From contig NZ_NNBJ01000021.1 of NCBI RefSeq assembly GCF_002803085.1, positions 56,474-120,473 on the forward strand: a stretch of 64,000 bases of DNA. The letters are read 5' to 3'. Position numbers and translations under genes: made by a program. Each line of letters starts with the position of its first letter. Position 1 is the stretch's first letter. The notes beneath the pieces are model-generated. The model saw only the letters and a program-made list of their open reading frames with translations, did no database searches and was not told the DNA's origin. Positions 26,307 to 34,111 of this stretch are shown piece after piece. This DNA is from Streptomyces sp. CB01201. Lineage in GTDB: Bacteria; Actinomycetota; Actinomycetes; Streptomycetales; Streptomycetaceae.

Positions 26307-27216
26307 CACCCAGTCCCTCGCCATCGCCAGTAGGTGCGCCAACTCCCATGGCATGTACGGCAGTTGGTGGCCGGCATTGCGCCGTACGCCGGTGGCCATG
26401 TGGAACGACGACATCACCGACTACGCGGCCGCGCTCACCTACTACGCCATTCTGGCGATCCTGCCCGCCTTGCTTGTCACCGCCCTGGCCTTCGGTCTGA
26501 TCAGCCCGAGGGCCGCGGAACAGTTCATCGTCGGCGTCACTCACTATGCTCCGGGCCAGTCCGGCACGGAGCTCCACGATCTGCTCGCCCACATAACGGC
26601 GGAGCACTCCGCCGCCTTCACGCTGATCGCGGCGGGCACCGCCAGCGCCGTATGGTCGTCGTGCAGCTACCTGGCCGTGTTCCGCCGAGCCCTGCACCGC
26701 ATGCACCGGGTCGCGGACAGCCGCTCACCCTGGCGCAAGGCACACCGCATCGTCGCCACCGCCCTTGTACTGCTCGTTCTCCTCGGTGTGTGTGCTCTCG
26801 TGCTGGTACTGAGCGGACCCGTCGCCAGGACAATCGGGCATCTGCTGCACCTCGACAGTGGGGTGACGCTCGTCTGGAGCCTGGTCCGCTGGCCCTTGCT
26901 GTTGTCCCTGGTCGCGCTGCTCGTAGTTGTTGTCTTCCACACCGGGCCGCCGTCCGCACACCGACGTCGGTACAGCCTGCCTGGCGGCGTGCTGGCGGCA
27001 GCGCTGTGGTTGACCGTGTCGGCGGGCTTCGCCCTCTACACCTCCCTGCTGGGCACCTACAGTCGGCTCTACGGCTCGCTGGCGGGAGTCGTCGTCTTCC
27101 TGATCTGGCTCTGGCTGTCCAACCTCGCGCTGCTCAGTGGCGCACAGTTCACCGCCGAGCTTCAGAAGGAGGACGCCGTGCAGAGGAGGGTGGAGAGGGA
27201 GCCGGGGAAGGGATAG
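26296..27216 (+). CDS. YihY/BrkB family membrane protein
   Basis: A 306-residue integral membrane protein of the YihY/BrkB family. The segment MWNDDITDYAAALTYYAILA (about residues 35-54) is the family signature, and six hydrophobic helices follow, ending near LAGVVVFLIWLWLSNLALLS. The family has been linked to envelope properties and possibly transport, but no activity is established. It starts at ATG 26296, 11 nt before the AmaP stop, so it belongs to the same transcription unit. Its presence supports an envelope role for the operon. A hairpin with a T-rich tail follows at 27381. Confidence 0.87.
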   Translation: MSDSTQSLAIASRCANSHGMYGSWWPALRRTPVAMWNDDITDYAAALTYYAILAILPALLVTALAFGLISPRAAEQFIVGVTHYAPGQSGTELHDLLAHITAEHSAAFTLIAAGTASAVWSSCSYLAVFRRALHRMHRVADSRSPWRKAHRIVATALVLLVLLGVCALVLVLSGPVARTIGHLLHLDSGVTLVWSLVRWPLLLSLVALLVVVVFHTGPPSAHRRRYSLPGGVLAAALWLTVSAGFALYTSLLGTYSRLYGSLAGVVVFLIWLWLSNLALLSGAQFTAELQKEDAVQRRVEREPGKG

Positions 27217-27380
27217 TCCGACTGGAGGCTGAGCACGCCAGTGGCAAACCCGGACAGCACCCCGCCCGAGGTGGTGTGCAGCGCGACGGCGAACGTTCCG
27301 CGGGGTAGCAGCCAACGTCGTTGAACTCCGGCGCCCCTTCCTCACGGACGGTGGCCGCGATGGCGGAGCCGGGATGCGCG

Positions 27381-27411
27381 GCGGCCGCCCAGAAGGCGGC
27401 CGCTTCCTTTT
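27381..27411 (+). terminator. Rho-independent-like terminator of the Asp23-BrkB operon
   Basis: GCGGCCGCC (27381-27389) pairs with GGCGGCCGC (27395-27403) around loop CAGAA, followed by TTCCTTTT. It lies between the BrkB gene and the convergent secreted-protein gene. Confidence 0.65.
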
Positions 27412-27417
27412 CAGGAG

Positions 27418-27750
27418 TCACTGCCAGGTGTGCCAGCACCCGTCGCTCCACCAGCCGTCGTGCCAGTACTGGTTGCCCTGGTTGCCCTGGTTACCCTGGT
27501 CGCCGTAGCCGGACCCGCCGTAATCCCGGTTGTCATGCCGGTCACCGGAGCCGTACCAGCCGTACCAGCCGTAATCGCCATGGTCTCGCCCGTCCTGGCC
27601 CCCGCCTCCGTCGTGCTGACTCAGCGATGTCGGCGCAGCCGCGGGTGCTGCCGCGGTCGCGGTTCCTGCCAAGCCGAAGGCAGCCCCGCCGGCCAGCACG
27701 GCCCCCGCCGCACCGAGAACAGCCGCCCTCTTCATGCCGCGTGCACGCAT
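27418..27750 (-). CDS. Small secreted Gly/Asp/Tyr/Trp-rich protein
   Basis: A 110-residue protein. An N-terminal signal (basic start RARGMKRAAVLG, then an Ala-rich hydrophobic core, then a likely cut after TATAAA) is followed by a mature part of about 75 residues, rich in Gly, Asp, Tyr and Trp, with YGWYGWYG and three GNQ repeats and a C-terminal WWSDGCWHTWQ. There is one Cys in the mature region. ATG 27750 follows GAGGAGG at good spacing. I do not recognise a family; an exported surface or matrix peptide is the likely kind. It could be a GRP-type structural or metal-binding peptide, but that is a guess. Confidence 0.6.
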   Translation of the reverse strand: MRARGMKRAAVLGAAGAVLAGGAAFGLAGTATAAAPAAAPTSLSQHDGGGGQDGRDHGDYGWYGWYGSGDRHDNRDYGGSGYGDQGNQGNQGNQYWHDGWWSDGCWHTWQ

Positions 27751-27999
27751 GATTTCCACCTCCTCTCTTCCAGTGTGTGCTTCCTATGAATGATTCGGAG
27801 CCCGGCTGGTCACGGTTTGGCCGTTCGGGGAGGCCCTCCGTCTGCGGGCGTGGGCGAGCCTCCGCGCAGCCTCACCGACGGACCGGATCGCGGTGGATCC
27901 CCCCTCTGTTACGCGGTTCAGCCCTTTCGCCGTGCGCCATGGATCCCCCGGGCACCCGATTGAAGCCACTCATCGGCCCTGACGGGCGCGTGCGTAACC

Positions 28000-28028
28000 T
28001 TGACGCACGTGGCTAATAGAATTAGCTT
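28000..28028 (+). promoter_or_regulatory. Promoter of the hydrolase-TetR operon
   Basis: TTGACG (28000-28005) and TAGCTT (28023-28028) are separated by 17 bp. The predicted start near 28035 lies before ATG 28062 but after the upstream in-frame ATG 28029, which therefore cannot be the start of translation. Confidence 0.6.
28012..28026. promoter_or_regulatory. Putative operator overlapping the promoter spacer
   Basis: GCTAATAGAATTAGC, perfect 6-bp arms around AGA, lies between and over the -35/-10 boxes. A bound repressor here would block RNA polymerase. The likely binder is the TetR protein encoded by the second gene. Confidence 0.65.
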
Positions 28029-28029
28029 A

Positions 28030-28048
28030 TGGCTATCTCGACTAGCCA
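28030..28048. promoter_or_regulatory. Second inverted repeat at the transcription start
   Basis: TGGCTA (28030-28035) and TAGCCA (28043-28048) flank a 7-nt spacer. It shares the GGCTA core with the first operator and covers the predicted transcription start. Confidence 0.5.
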
Positions 28049-28061
28049 ATGGGAGAACGCC

Positions 28062-28892
28062 ATGACGGAATACCTGACGGTCCGCGGCGGAACGATCGGC
28101 TACGAGGTGACTGGTGAGGGGCCGCTGGTCGTCCTGGCCCCGGGCATCGGCAACAGCCGCAGCGCATACCGATTCGTCGCGCCGCGTCTCGTCGACGCCG
28201 GCTACCGAGTCGCGGCCGTCGACCTGCGCGGATGCGGCGAATCGAGCGTGCAGTGGACTTCCTACACGCGTACGGACATCGCCGGTGATCTGATCGCGCT
28301 GATCCGCCACCTGGGCGGTCCGGCCGTGCTGGTGGGTCACTCGATCTCCGGAGGTGCCGCCACGATCGCAGCCGCCCAGGCACCCGATCTGGTCCACGGC
28401 ATCATAGAGCTGGCGCCGTTCACCCGTAAGCAGTCGTTCAAACTGGGTGATCTACGAGTCCGTCGTTACCGCAAGGGCACCTTCCAGTTGATCGGCACCA
28501 TGCTGGGCAGTCTGGCGTCCTGGAAGCGCTACCTCGACATCGCCCATCCCGGAACGAAGCCGGCCGACTGGACCGCCGACCTGGCCCGCATCGACGCCAT
28601 GCTGCGCGAACCCGGCCGGATGAAGGCTCTGCAGAAGATGACCCGGGCCGCACCGGCCGACGCCGGCGCTCAGCTGGCGAACGTGCGCTGCCCGGCACTC
28701 ATCGTCGAAGGCTCGCTCGACCCCGACTGGGCCGACCCGCGAGCCGAGGGGGAAGCCGTGGTGGCCGCGATGCCGGCGGGACTGGCCCGGCTCGCGATGA
28801 TCGAGGGAGCCGGCCACTACCCGCACGTGCAGCACCCCGACGAGGTGGTATCCCTCGTACTGGCCTTCCTGGAAGCCAACGCGCATGCCTAG
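28062..28892 (+). CDS. Alpha/beta hydrolase
   Basis: A 276-residue soluble hydrolase with the alpha/beta fold. The nucleophile elbow is GHSISGG with Ser94, preceded by AVDLRGCGESS. The acid is probably the Asp in EGSLDPDW near residue 217, and the base His is in GAGHYPHVQHPDE near 249. I chose ATG 28062 (GGGAGAACGCC upstream) because the promoter and operators cover the earlier ATG. It overlaps the downstream TetR gene by 8 nt, forming a two-gene operon that probably represses itself. The substrate is unknown; esters or lactones are typical. Confidence 0.88.
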   Translation: MTEYLTVRGGTIGYEVTGEGPLVVLAPGIGNSRSAYRFVAPRLVDAGYRVAAVDLRGCGESSVQWTSYTRTDIAGDLIALIRHLGGPAVLVGHSISGGAATIAAAQAPDLVHGIIELAPFTRKQSFKLGDLRVRRYRKGTFQLIGTMLGSLASWKRYLDIAHPGTKPADWTADLARIDAMLREPGRMKALQKMTRAAPADAGAQLANVRCPALIVEGSLDPDWADPRAEGEAVVAAMPAGLARLAMIEGAGHYPHVQHPDEVVSLVLAFLEANAHA

Positions 28893-29544
28893 GGCGGGTC
28901 TCACGCCGGCCGCGGTCGTCGAGGCCGGGGCGGCGCTCGCCGATGAGGTCGGCTTCACCGACCTGACCATGGGCCTGGTGGCGGAGCGGCTAGGGGTGCG
29001 CACACCCTCGCTCTACAAGCACGTCGACTCTTTGGACGCCCTTCGTCGAGGCGTCGCCGTCCAGGCCAAGCGCGAGCTCACTCATGCGGTGGCCAGGGCA
29101 GCCGTGGGCCGGTTCGGCCCCGACGCGGTCCGCGCGTTCGCCGACGCCTACCGCCGGTGGGCGCTGGACCACCCCGGCCGCTACGCCGCCACCGTTCGCG
29201 CACCCGCCGCAGCCGCAGCCGATGACGAGGAGGACCGGCGGGTCAGCAACGAAGCCGTGCAGGTCCTCTACGACGTCCTGGCGGGCTTCAAGCTGCGCGA
29301 CGCGCAGATCGTCGACGCCGCCCGATCCCTGCGGGCAGCGATCCACGGCTTCGCCGCCCTCGAAGCCGCCGACGGCTTCGGTCTGCATCGCGACGTCACC
29401 CGCAGTTACCACTTCCTCATCGACAGCCTGATCGCCGGTTTGCAGGCCGACCAGCACGACCACCCCACATCCCCGGAGGACGACCAGGACGAGCAGAACC
29501 CGTCCCACCGATACCACGAGACCGGGACGACTACCGCCCCATAG
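28885..29544 (+). CDS. TetR family regulator with TetR_C_33-type ligand domain
   Basis: A 219-residue regulator. The DNA-binding part includes DLTMGLVAERLGVRTPSLYK. The C-terminal part with RYAATVRAP and AIHGFAALEAADGFG is typical of the WHG-domain (TetR_C_33) group. The ATG lies 8 nt inside the hydrolase gene, giving tight co-expression. The two inverted repeats over the operon promoter are its likely binding sites, so the hydrolase would be induced when its substrate binds this protein. The C-terminal 35 residues are an acidic/polar, probably disordered tail. Confidence 0.88.
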   Translation: MPRAGLTPAAVVEAGAALADEVGFTDLTMGLVAERLGVRTPSLYKHVDSLDALRRGVAVQAKRELTHAVARAAVGRFGPDAVRAFADAYRRWALDHPGRYAATVRAPAAAAADDEEDRRVSNEAVQVLYDVLAGFKLRDAQIVDAARSLRAAIHGFAALEAADGFGLHRDVTRSYHFLIDSLIAGLQADQHDHPTSPEDDQDEQNPSHRYHETGTTTAP

Positions 29545-29935
29545 CGACCCCGCTCCCCGCGCCGGGCCCTGCGGGCTCATGCAGCCGCTCGCAGCGGCTC
29601 CGGGGCCGAGAGCGCCCCGCCTCCCGGTCACCGGGATCGCGTATCGGTCTGCGTCTACTGCGCAGCACGGCTGCGAAACACGTGACCAGATAAGGGCGTT
29701 CAGGACAGCACCGGCCTCGATGCCGGCTTCACCCGGTGACCGCCTACGGTCACGGCGCCAGGCCCCCACCCGGCGTTACCTGTTGAGCGTGACGAGCCAG
29801 CGGTCGTGACGCGCAATCAGGCTCCTCTCATTGTCACGCCCCCATGTCGCGGCCAGCGGAACGCGTTGAGTGATCATCTACTCCTTGCCTGCGCTGGTTG
29901 TTCGACATCCACGCCACCTGAAGAGGGCAGAGCCC
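29545..29935. other. Intergenic region with two hairpins
   Basis: About 390 bp without a recognisable gene. AGCCGCT-CGC-AGCGGCT at 29583-29599 is a compact hairpin placed to end the hydrolase-TetR transcript. GTGACCG-CCTA-CGGTCAC at 29735-29752 is a second inverted repeat of unknown use. Confidence 0.5.
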
Positions 29936-30025
29936 ATGGACAACCTGATCTACATCCCGATCGCTGGGGTCGTCATCCTGATCGGGAGCTATCTGATTGG
30001 CAAATGGTGGAACAAAGGAAACTGA
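29936..30025 (+). CDS. 29-residue single-span membrane peptide
   Basis: A short frame preceded by AGAGGGCAGAGCCC. It encodes an acidic-polar start (MDNLIYIP), one hydrophobic helix (IAGVVILIGSYLIG) and a basic end KWWNKGN, the layout of bacterial single-pass micropeptides. It is too small for a similarity claim. A regulatory or toxin-like membrane peptide is possible. The coding call rests on composition and the ribosome-binding site only. Confidence 0.5.
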   Translation: MDNLIYIPIAGVVILIGSYLIGKWWNKGN

Positions 30026-30363
30026 GCACGTTCGGTATGCGATATCGACTCGGCGGGCTCAAGCGGGCACGCGCGTGAGCCCGCTGCTCGTGCACCCCCT
30101 GGCAGCGCGTAGGCGTGACGCCTCATGGCACCCGGGGTATACGGCGCCTGCTATTTTCGGGCTTTGGGTCCTGCTGCCCGAGGAAGCACCACCACCGGCC
30201 ACGGCACTGTTTCCGTGCCCGCAGACAGCTGGCCGATGAGCAGGACGGCCGGGCTTCAGTGGAAGCCAAGTCGTTTGAGGAAACCAAGGGACGCTGTTCG
30301 CAAGCGACCTGGCATCCGGCCTGTCAGCAGCTCCCGACCCGCCAGTTGCAATGCGACAGGACA
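30026..30363. other. Intergenic region, nothing recognised
   Basis: About 340 bp after the micropeptide. GGGCTCAAGCGGGCAC and CGTGAGCCCGC near 30055-30082 can form a stem that may end the micropeptide transcript. No gene or motif was recognised in the rest. Confidence 0.4.
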
Positions 30364-30888
30364 TCAAGTCTTGACGGCCTCTGCGATCTGCTGGGCAGCT
30401 TGGACGGGGGTGAGGTGCGTGGTGTCGACGACCTCGGCTTCATCGTGCAGCCACGTGCGGGCGGCCTCGGCGTAGGGCTCCAGGTATGCGAGGCGGAACG
30501 GGGAGTTAGGGCCGAGAATGCTGTCGCCCGCGATCCGCGCGCGGAGGGTGTCCTGGTCGGCATGAAGGACGAAGTGCCGGACCGGAATATGATGCCGGGC
30601 AAGGCCCGAGCTGATCTCGCGCCAGTACTCCTCGACCAGGACGGTCATGGGCATCACCAGGGTTCCGCCGGTGTAGTCGAGGACACGGCGCGCGGTCTCG
30701 ACCACGAGCGGCCGCCACGGCGGCCAGTGCTGGAAGTTGTCCGTCTCGGGCAGTCGCGGCGTGATGTCCATGAGCGTCTCACCCACCTTCTCGGCGTCGA
30801 ATACCCGTGACCCCGGAACCAGCTGCTGGACGAGTGCACTGGTCGTCGTCTTGCCCGCGCCGTGAGTGCCGTTGAGCCATACGATCAT
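30364..30888 (-). CDS. TmrB-like P-loop ATP-binding protein
   Basis: A 174-residue P-loop protein. The N-terminus IVWLNGTHGAGKTTTSALVQ holds the Walker A motif GTHGAGKT. The order of elements (ending VVDTTHLTPVQAAQQIAEAV) resembles the small kinase-like TmrB/tunicamycin-resistance group and related AAA proteins. The ATG at 30888 is chosen because it places the P-loop right after the first strand; the longer frame adds unrelated residues. It lies just outside the left end of the Tn7-like transposon, so it is host DNA rather than cargo. Substrate and resistance phenotype are unproved. Confidence 0.72.
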   Translation of the reverse strand: MIVWLNGTHGAGKTTTSALVQQLVPGSRVFDAEKVGETLMDITPRLPETDNFQHWPPWRPLVVETARRVLDYTGGTLVMPMTVLVEEYWREISSGLARHHIPVRHFVLHADQDTLRARIAGDSILGPNSPFRLAYLEPYAEAARTWLHDEAEVVDTTHLTPVQAAQQIAEAVKT

Positions 30889-30997
30889 GGACCGGAGGAT
30901 AGCGCCGCGCCGACCCCCATGAACATCTCCTGGTGACAATAAGGCTGGCGAACGAGGCTGGCCGCTGTCCACAGGACCCGATCCCGAGCATGCAGGC

Positions 30998-31069
30998 ATG
31001 AGTGATCACGAGCAGCGGCAGCCGGCGCCGCGGCAAGGTCCTGGAGGCCGCGCGCGGGCGGAGCGGATG
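30998..31069 (+). pseudogene. 5' piece of disrupted terminal-protein gene (tpg-like)
   Basis: From ATG 30998 the frame ends exactly at the transposon left boundary with RARAERM. Joined across the insertion (one copy of GGATG removed) it continues as VFTRSAPK at 37197, matching the N-terminal FTR.xPKS region of Streptomyces Tpg proteins. A second frame here reads GKVLEAA, also Tpg-like, so the gene is frameshifted as well as split. The true start is uncertain. Confidence 0.55.
31065..31069. repeat. Target-site duplication, left copy (GGATG)
   Basis: GGATG lies directly outside the left terminal repeat and matches 37192-37196. A 5-bp duplication is the known signature of Tn7-type transposition. 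Confidence 0.88.
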
Positions 31070-31080
31070 TGTAGGTTCCC
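31070..31080. repeat. Left terminal inverted repeat
   Basis: TGTAGGTTCCC, an exact reverse complement of 37181-37191. Inside this 11-bp core the two ends diverge. Confidence 0.9.
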
Positions 31081-31142
31081 GCGGACTGCGTCCTTGCCGA
31101 TCGCTCTGAGCAACGGGTTCGGGCAGCAATCCCAGGGGTGTG

Positions 31143-32969
31143 TCACCCTCCCATTTCCGTGGGGCTGTCCATTTCCTCGGATTGCTCGGCGTCGAGGAAT
31201 TCCTGAAGGGGAACCAGCCGCGCGGCGGGTGTCAGTGAGTAGTAGACCCGGGTGTTCCCGGCGCGGCGCATGCGGTTGCTCGGGAGCTCACGCTGGCTTC
31301 GTAGCCAGCCGGCAGCCTTCAGACGCCGGAGCTGGACGTAGATGGTGGAGGACTCGATGCCGGTGGCGGCGTGGATCTCGCCTGCGTAGGTCTCTGAGCC
31401 GGTGTCGTAGAAGAGGTGTCGTAGGAGCGGCAGCAGGGGTGCCGGGACGTTGAGGTGTTCTGGGAGTGCCGTGTCTGGTGGGAGCCGAGACAAGGGAGCC
31501 TTGCTGCCACCGAAGGTGAGGACTGCGTTGGCCAGCACGTCCTTGGTGGGCAGAGGCGTGATGTCCGGCCCGAGCGCGTGGCGCATCAGCTCTTGGGCGT
31601 GTTCTTCGTCGAGATGCCGTAGCAACAAGGCCCCCGCGTCGGTCGCCTGGTGAGGAACGGGCGGCGCTGCCCGGGTAAACAGTTGTGCGCCGATCGCGGT
31701 CTCCAGCTGTTTGATCTGTCGTGCGAGGGATGAGGGTGTGATCTTGAGGTAGGCCGCAGTCGCCTGCAGTGAGGGGAATGCCATGTGGATTTGGAATCGG
31801 CGCAGACGGAGCCACCCGTGGAAAGTGCCTTCCACCGACGCCCGGATGTCCCGGGGCACTGACTCGTCGAGACGGGCGAGTACCTCTCGGCGGCTGTGGG
31901 CGCCGGTTGGCCGCAGGGTGACGCCGAGCTCGATGAGCCTCCGTTTGACGGGGCCCTCGCTGGTTCCGATGTCGCTCCCGATGGCTTTGATGCTTCGCAG
32001 CCCGACGAGGTACTGCTCCCGTAGCCAGTGATCGTCGAGGCTGCGCGGCCGGCAGCCGATCTTCAGGCTGCGGCCGAGTTCTTTGTATCGCTCGATGACG
32101 ATCGCGTAGGGCAGGCCGAGCTCCTTGGAGATCTGGAGCAAGGACCTGTTGCTCGCGTCGTACTCGCGGTTCAAGAACTCGGGCGTGATGACGGTGCGCG
32201 CCCGTTCACGCGCCCGCCATGAGCCGAACAGCGAAGCGTGTTCTGTGGTCTGCTCGAAGATGAGCTCCCGGGCCTGGTGGGACACGGTGTCCATGGCGGC
32301 GCTGTGGCCCGTGGAGAGTTTGTTCTCCAGCTGAGTAAGCAGTCGGTCCGCCGCGGGGAAGATCCTTTCGGCGGCGTCGTGACCATACAGGTCAAGGACG
32401 TCCAGTTGCTGCTGGACGTCGGTTAAGGGGTGCTGAGGGCTGAGGCTGAGCGGCGCGACGGCGCTCATGTCGGTTCCGCAGATGTCGTTCTTCTTGGGAA
32501 CGGGTTTGTGGAAGCACTGCGAGGGCCGGTGTTGATGAACCGGACCGGGGACTGTCTGGCGTGGCGCTGTCCCGCAGCCGGGGCAGAGAACGTGGAGGAG
32601 GGCCTGGTGGCGGGTGCAGGCGAACGTCCAGGGAAGCCACCAGCGCAGCTTCCAGCGTCCTTGCGTCTCGGCGAGGCACTGTGGGCAAAACCGGCACTGC
32701 GGCGACCGTCGGCCGAAGAGGTCGCCTGGGACGACGGCTTCGTCGAGGCGTCCCGCAGGTAGCGCGAGCCGGACCTCCAGGCGACGCAGATCCTGTTCGG
32801 CAAGGCTGGTGACCAGTCGGTGGGTGCCCGCGCGCGTTGGCAGGCCGAGCGCGGCGATGAGCGCGGGGAGCGGCATCCAGCAGCGCCGGGCGAGGGCCTC
32901 CAGCCAGCTGTCCAGACTCTCGCCGGGCAGCGGCGCCACTCGGATGGACAAGGTCCTCAGCCCGTTCAT
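31143..32969 (-). CDS. tniQ: TniQ target-selection protein with C-terminal LysR-like HTH and winged helix
   Basis: A 608-residue protein overlapping tnsC by 4 nt. The N-terminal TniQ domain contains ESLDSWLEALARR and a zinc-binding pattern Cys92/95/98, Cys118, His121, CPGC at 129-132. After a helical middle region comes ATAAYLKITPSSLARQIKQL (about 402-421), which reads as a LysR-type helix-turn-helix continuing LETAIGAQLFTR. Around 513-580, YAGEIHAATGIESSTIYVQL and the following residues form a PadR/MarR-like winged helix. TniQ proteins couple target recognition to TnsC. The two extra DNA-binding modules suggest that this one reads a DNA sequence directly, as TnsD does. That is inference. Confidence 0.85.
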   Translation of the reverse strand: MNGLRTLSIRVAPLPGESLDSWLEALARRCWMPLPALIAALGLPTRAGTHRLVTSLAEQDLRRLEVRLALPAGRLDEAVVPGDLFGRRSPQCRFCPQCLAETQGRWKLRWWLPWTFACTRHQALLHVLCPGCGTAPRQTVPGPVHQHRPSQCFHKPVPKKNDICGTDMSAVAPLSLSPQHPLTDVQQQLDVLDLYGHDAAERIFPAADRLLTQLENKLSTGHSAAMDTVSHQARELIFEQTTEHASLFGSWRARERARTVITPEFLNREYDASNRSLLQISKELGLPYAIVIERYKELGRSLKIGCRPRSLDDHWLREQYLVGLRSIKAIGSDIGTSEGPVKRRLIELGVTLRPTGAHSRREVLARLDESVPRDIRASVEGTFHGWLRLRRFQIHMAFPSLQATAAYLKITPSSLARQIKQLETAIGAQLFTRAAPPVPHQATDAGALLLRHLDEEHAQELMRHALGPDITPLPTKDVLANAVLTFGGSKAPLSRLPPDTALPEHLNVPAPLLPLLRHLFYDTGSETYAGEIHAATGIESSTIYVQLRRLKAAGWLRSQRELPSNRMRRAGNTRVYYSLTPAARLVPLQEFLDAEQSEEMDSPTEMGG

Positions 32970-34111
32970 TCCGCAGTCCGCTTCGGTCGGCTCACCAAGC
33001 GGCCGGAGGTGAGGGCTTGATCGAGCTCGTCGCGGGCGCGCTCGGCCGCGGCGTCGTTCTTCACGTTGTCCAGCAGCTTCGTATCCACGTACTCGGCGCC
33101 GGTGCGTACGGCTCGCTGGCAGCCGCGGTTGACCAGGGTCATGAGCGAGCCGATGTGCCCGCTGCTGCGGGCGAACAGGTAGTCCGACAGATCGTCCGCG
33201 AGCATCCCGGGACGCTTGCCGGCCAGGACGACGCGCTCTTCGATCGCGAGCAGCATGTTGCGCCACTCCTCCCGCCCTCGTTCGGCGTTGATGTCGAAAG
33301 GGGCCATGCCGAGGCGGGTGGTGCGGCGGCCGGTTTGGGCGAGGACCGCGTTCTTGTATTCGGTTCCCTCGCTGAACAGGCCGCGGGCTTCAAGCCCGAC
33401 CCCGATCAGGAGCAGGGTGACCGGGAACTCGTTGGCGATGTACTTGAAGTGATTGCTCACCTCGATTCCGGCCTGCTGGTTCCAGCGGAGAAAGTGCAGG
33501 TCGTCGACGATCAGCAGCTTTGTTTCGGCCGTCAGCATGCTGTCCAGGGCCCGGTAGCCGAAGTCTGCTGCGGTGCCTCGGAAGCGGCCAGGATGTTCGT
33601 AGTACTCCAGGATCGCCCGGTTGAAATCGCGCATTCCGGTGTTCGCGGTCAGCCCGACGCGGCAGACGGGCCAGCGTTGATGTCCGGCGTCGGTGAGTTC
33701 GCCTTCCTCGCGCAGGATCCTCCGGTGGAGTTTGCGGGCGAAGGCGAGTGCGGCCGTGGTCTTGCCCAAGCCGGGAAAGGCGTCCAGCGCGATGCCGCCC
33801 TTGATCTTGTCGCTGTCCTGTTCGTTGCTGTCGAAGATGTCCCACAGGTCCTCGTGGAGGGACTCCATCTGCGGAGTCCACAGCGGGCCGAGGTTCGCGT
33901 GCCACTGGCGCCGGCCCCGGTTGTATTCGGCGAGGGCCCTCTCGCTCAGCAGCTTCATCTGGTGGCGGGTCAGCGGCTCGGGCCGCGGCCGTGGCGGAGC
34001 TTCGGCGAAGCGCTGGAACCCTTCTTTGTGGGACAGGGTGAGCTGGTCCAGCCGTGACCGCCGATCGCAGGGTGCGCTGGCGGAGCGCGTCCGGGAGCGG
34101 TCAGTCTTCAT
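32966..34111 (-). CDS. tnsC: TnsC/TniB AAA+ transposition regulator
   Basis: A 381-residue ATPase. Walker A is AFPGLGKTT (about 111-119), a variant lacking the usual first Gly; Walker B is LLIVDD (about 199-204); FARSSGHIGSLMTLVNRG in the C-terminal part is typical of TniB/TnsC. In Tn7 systems TnsC forms an ATP-bound filament on DNA that links TniQ/TnsD-marked targets to the TnsAB transposase. It overlaps tnsB by 11 nt and tniQ by 4 nt, so all four products are probably made together. Confidence 0.88.
   Translation of the reverse strand: MKTDRSRTRSASAPCDRRSRLDQLTLSHKEGFQRFAEAPPRPRPEPLTRHQMKLLSERALAEYNRGRRQWHANLGPLWTPQMESLHEDLWDIFDSNEQDSDKIKGGIALDAFPGLGKTTAALAFARKLHRRILREEGELTDAGHQRWPVCRVGLTANTGMRDFNRAILEYYEHPGRFRGTAADFGYRALDSMLTAETKLLIVDDLHFLRWNQQAGIEVSNHFKYIANEFPVTLLLIGVGLEARGLFSEGTEYKNAVLAQTGRRTTRLGMAPFDINAERGREEWRNMLLAIEERVVLAGKRPGMLADDLSDYLFARSSGHIGSLMTLVNRGCQRAVRTGAEYVDTKLLDNVKNDAAAERARDELDQALTSGRLVSRPKRTAE

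Noticed and set aside
30364..30999. TmrB-like gene as cargo of the Tn7-like transposon
   Set aside because: It lies outside the left terminal repeat at 31070 and outside the GGATG duplication.
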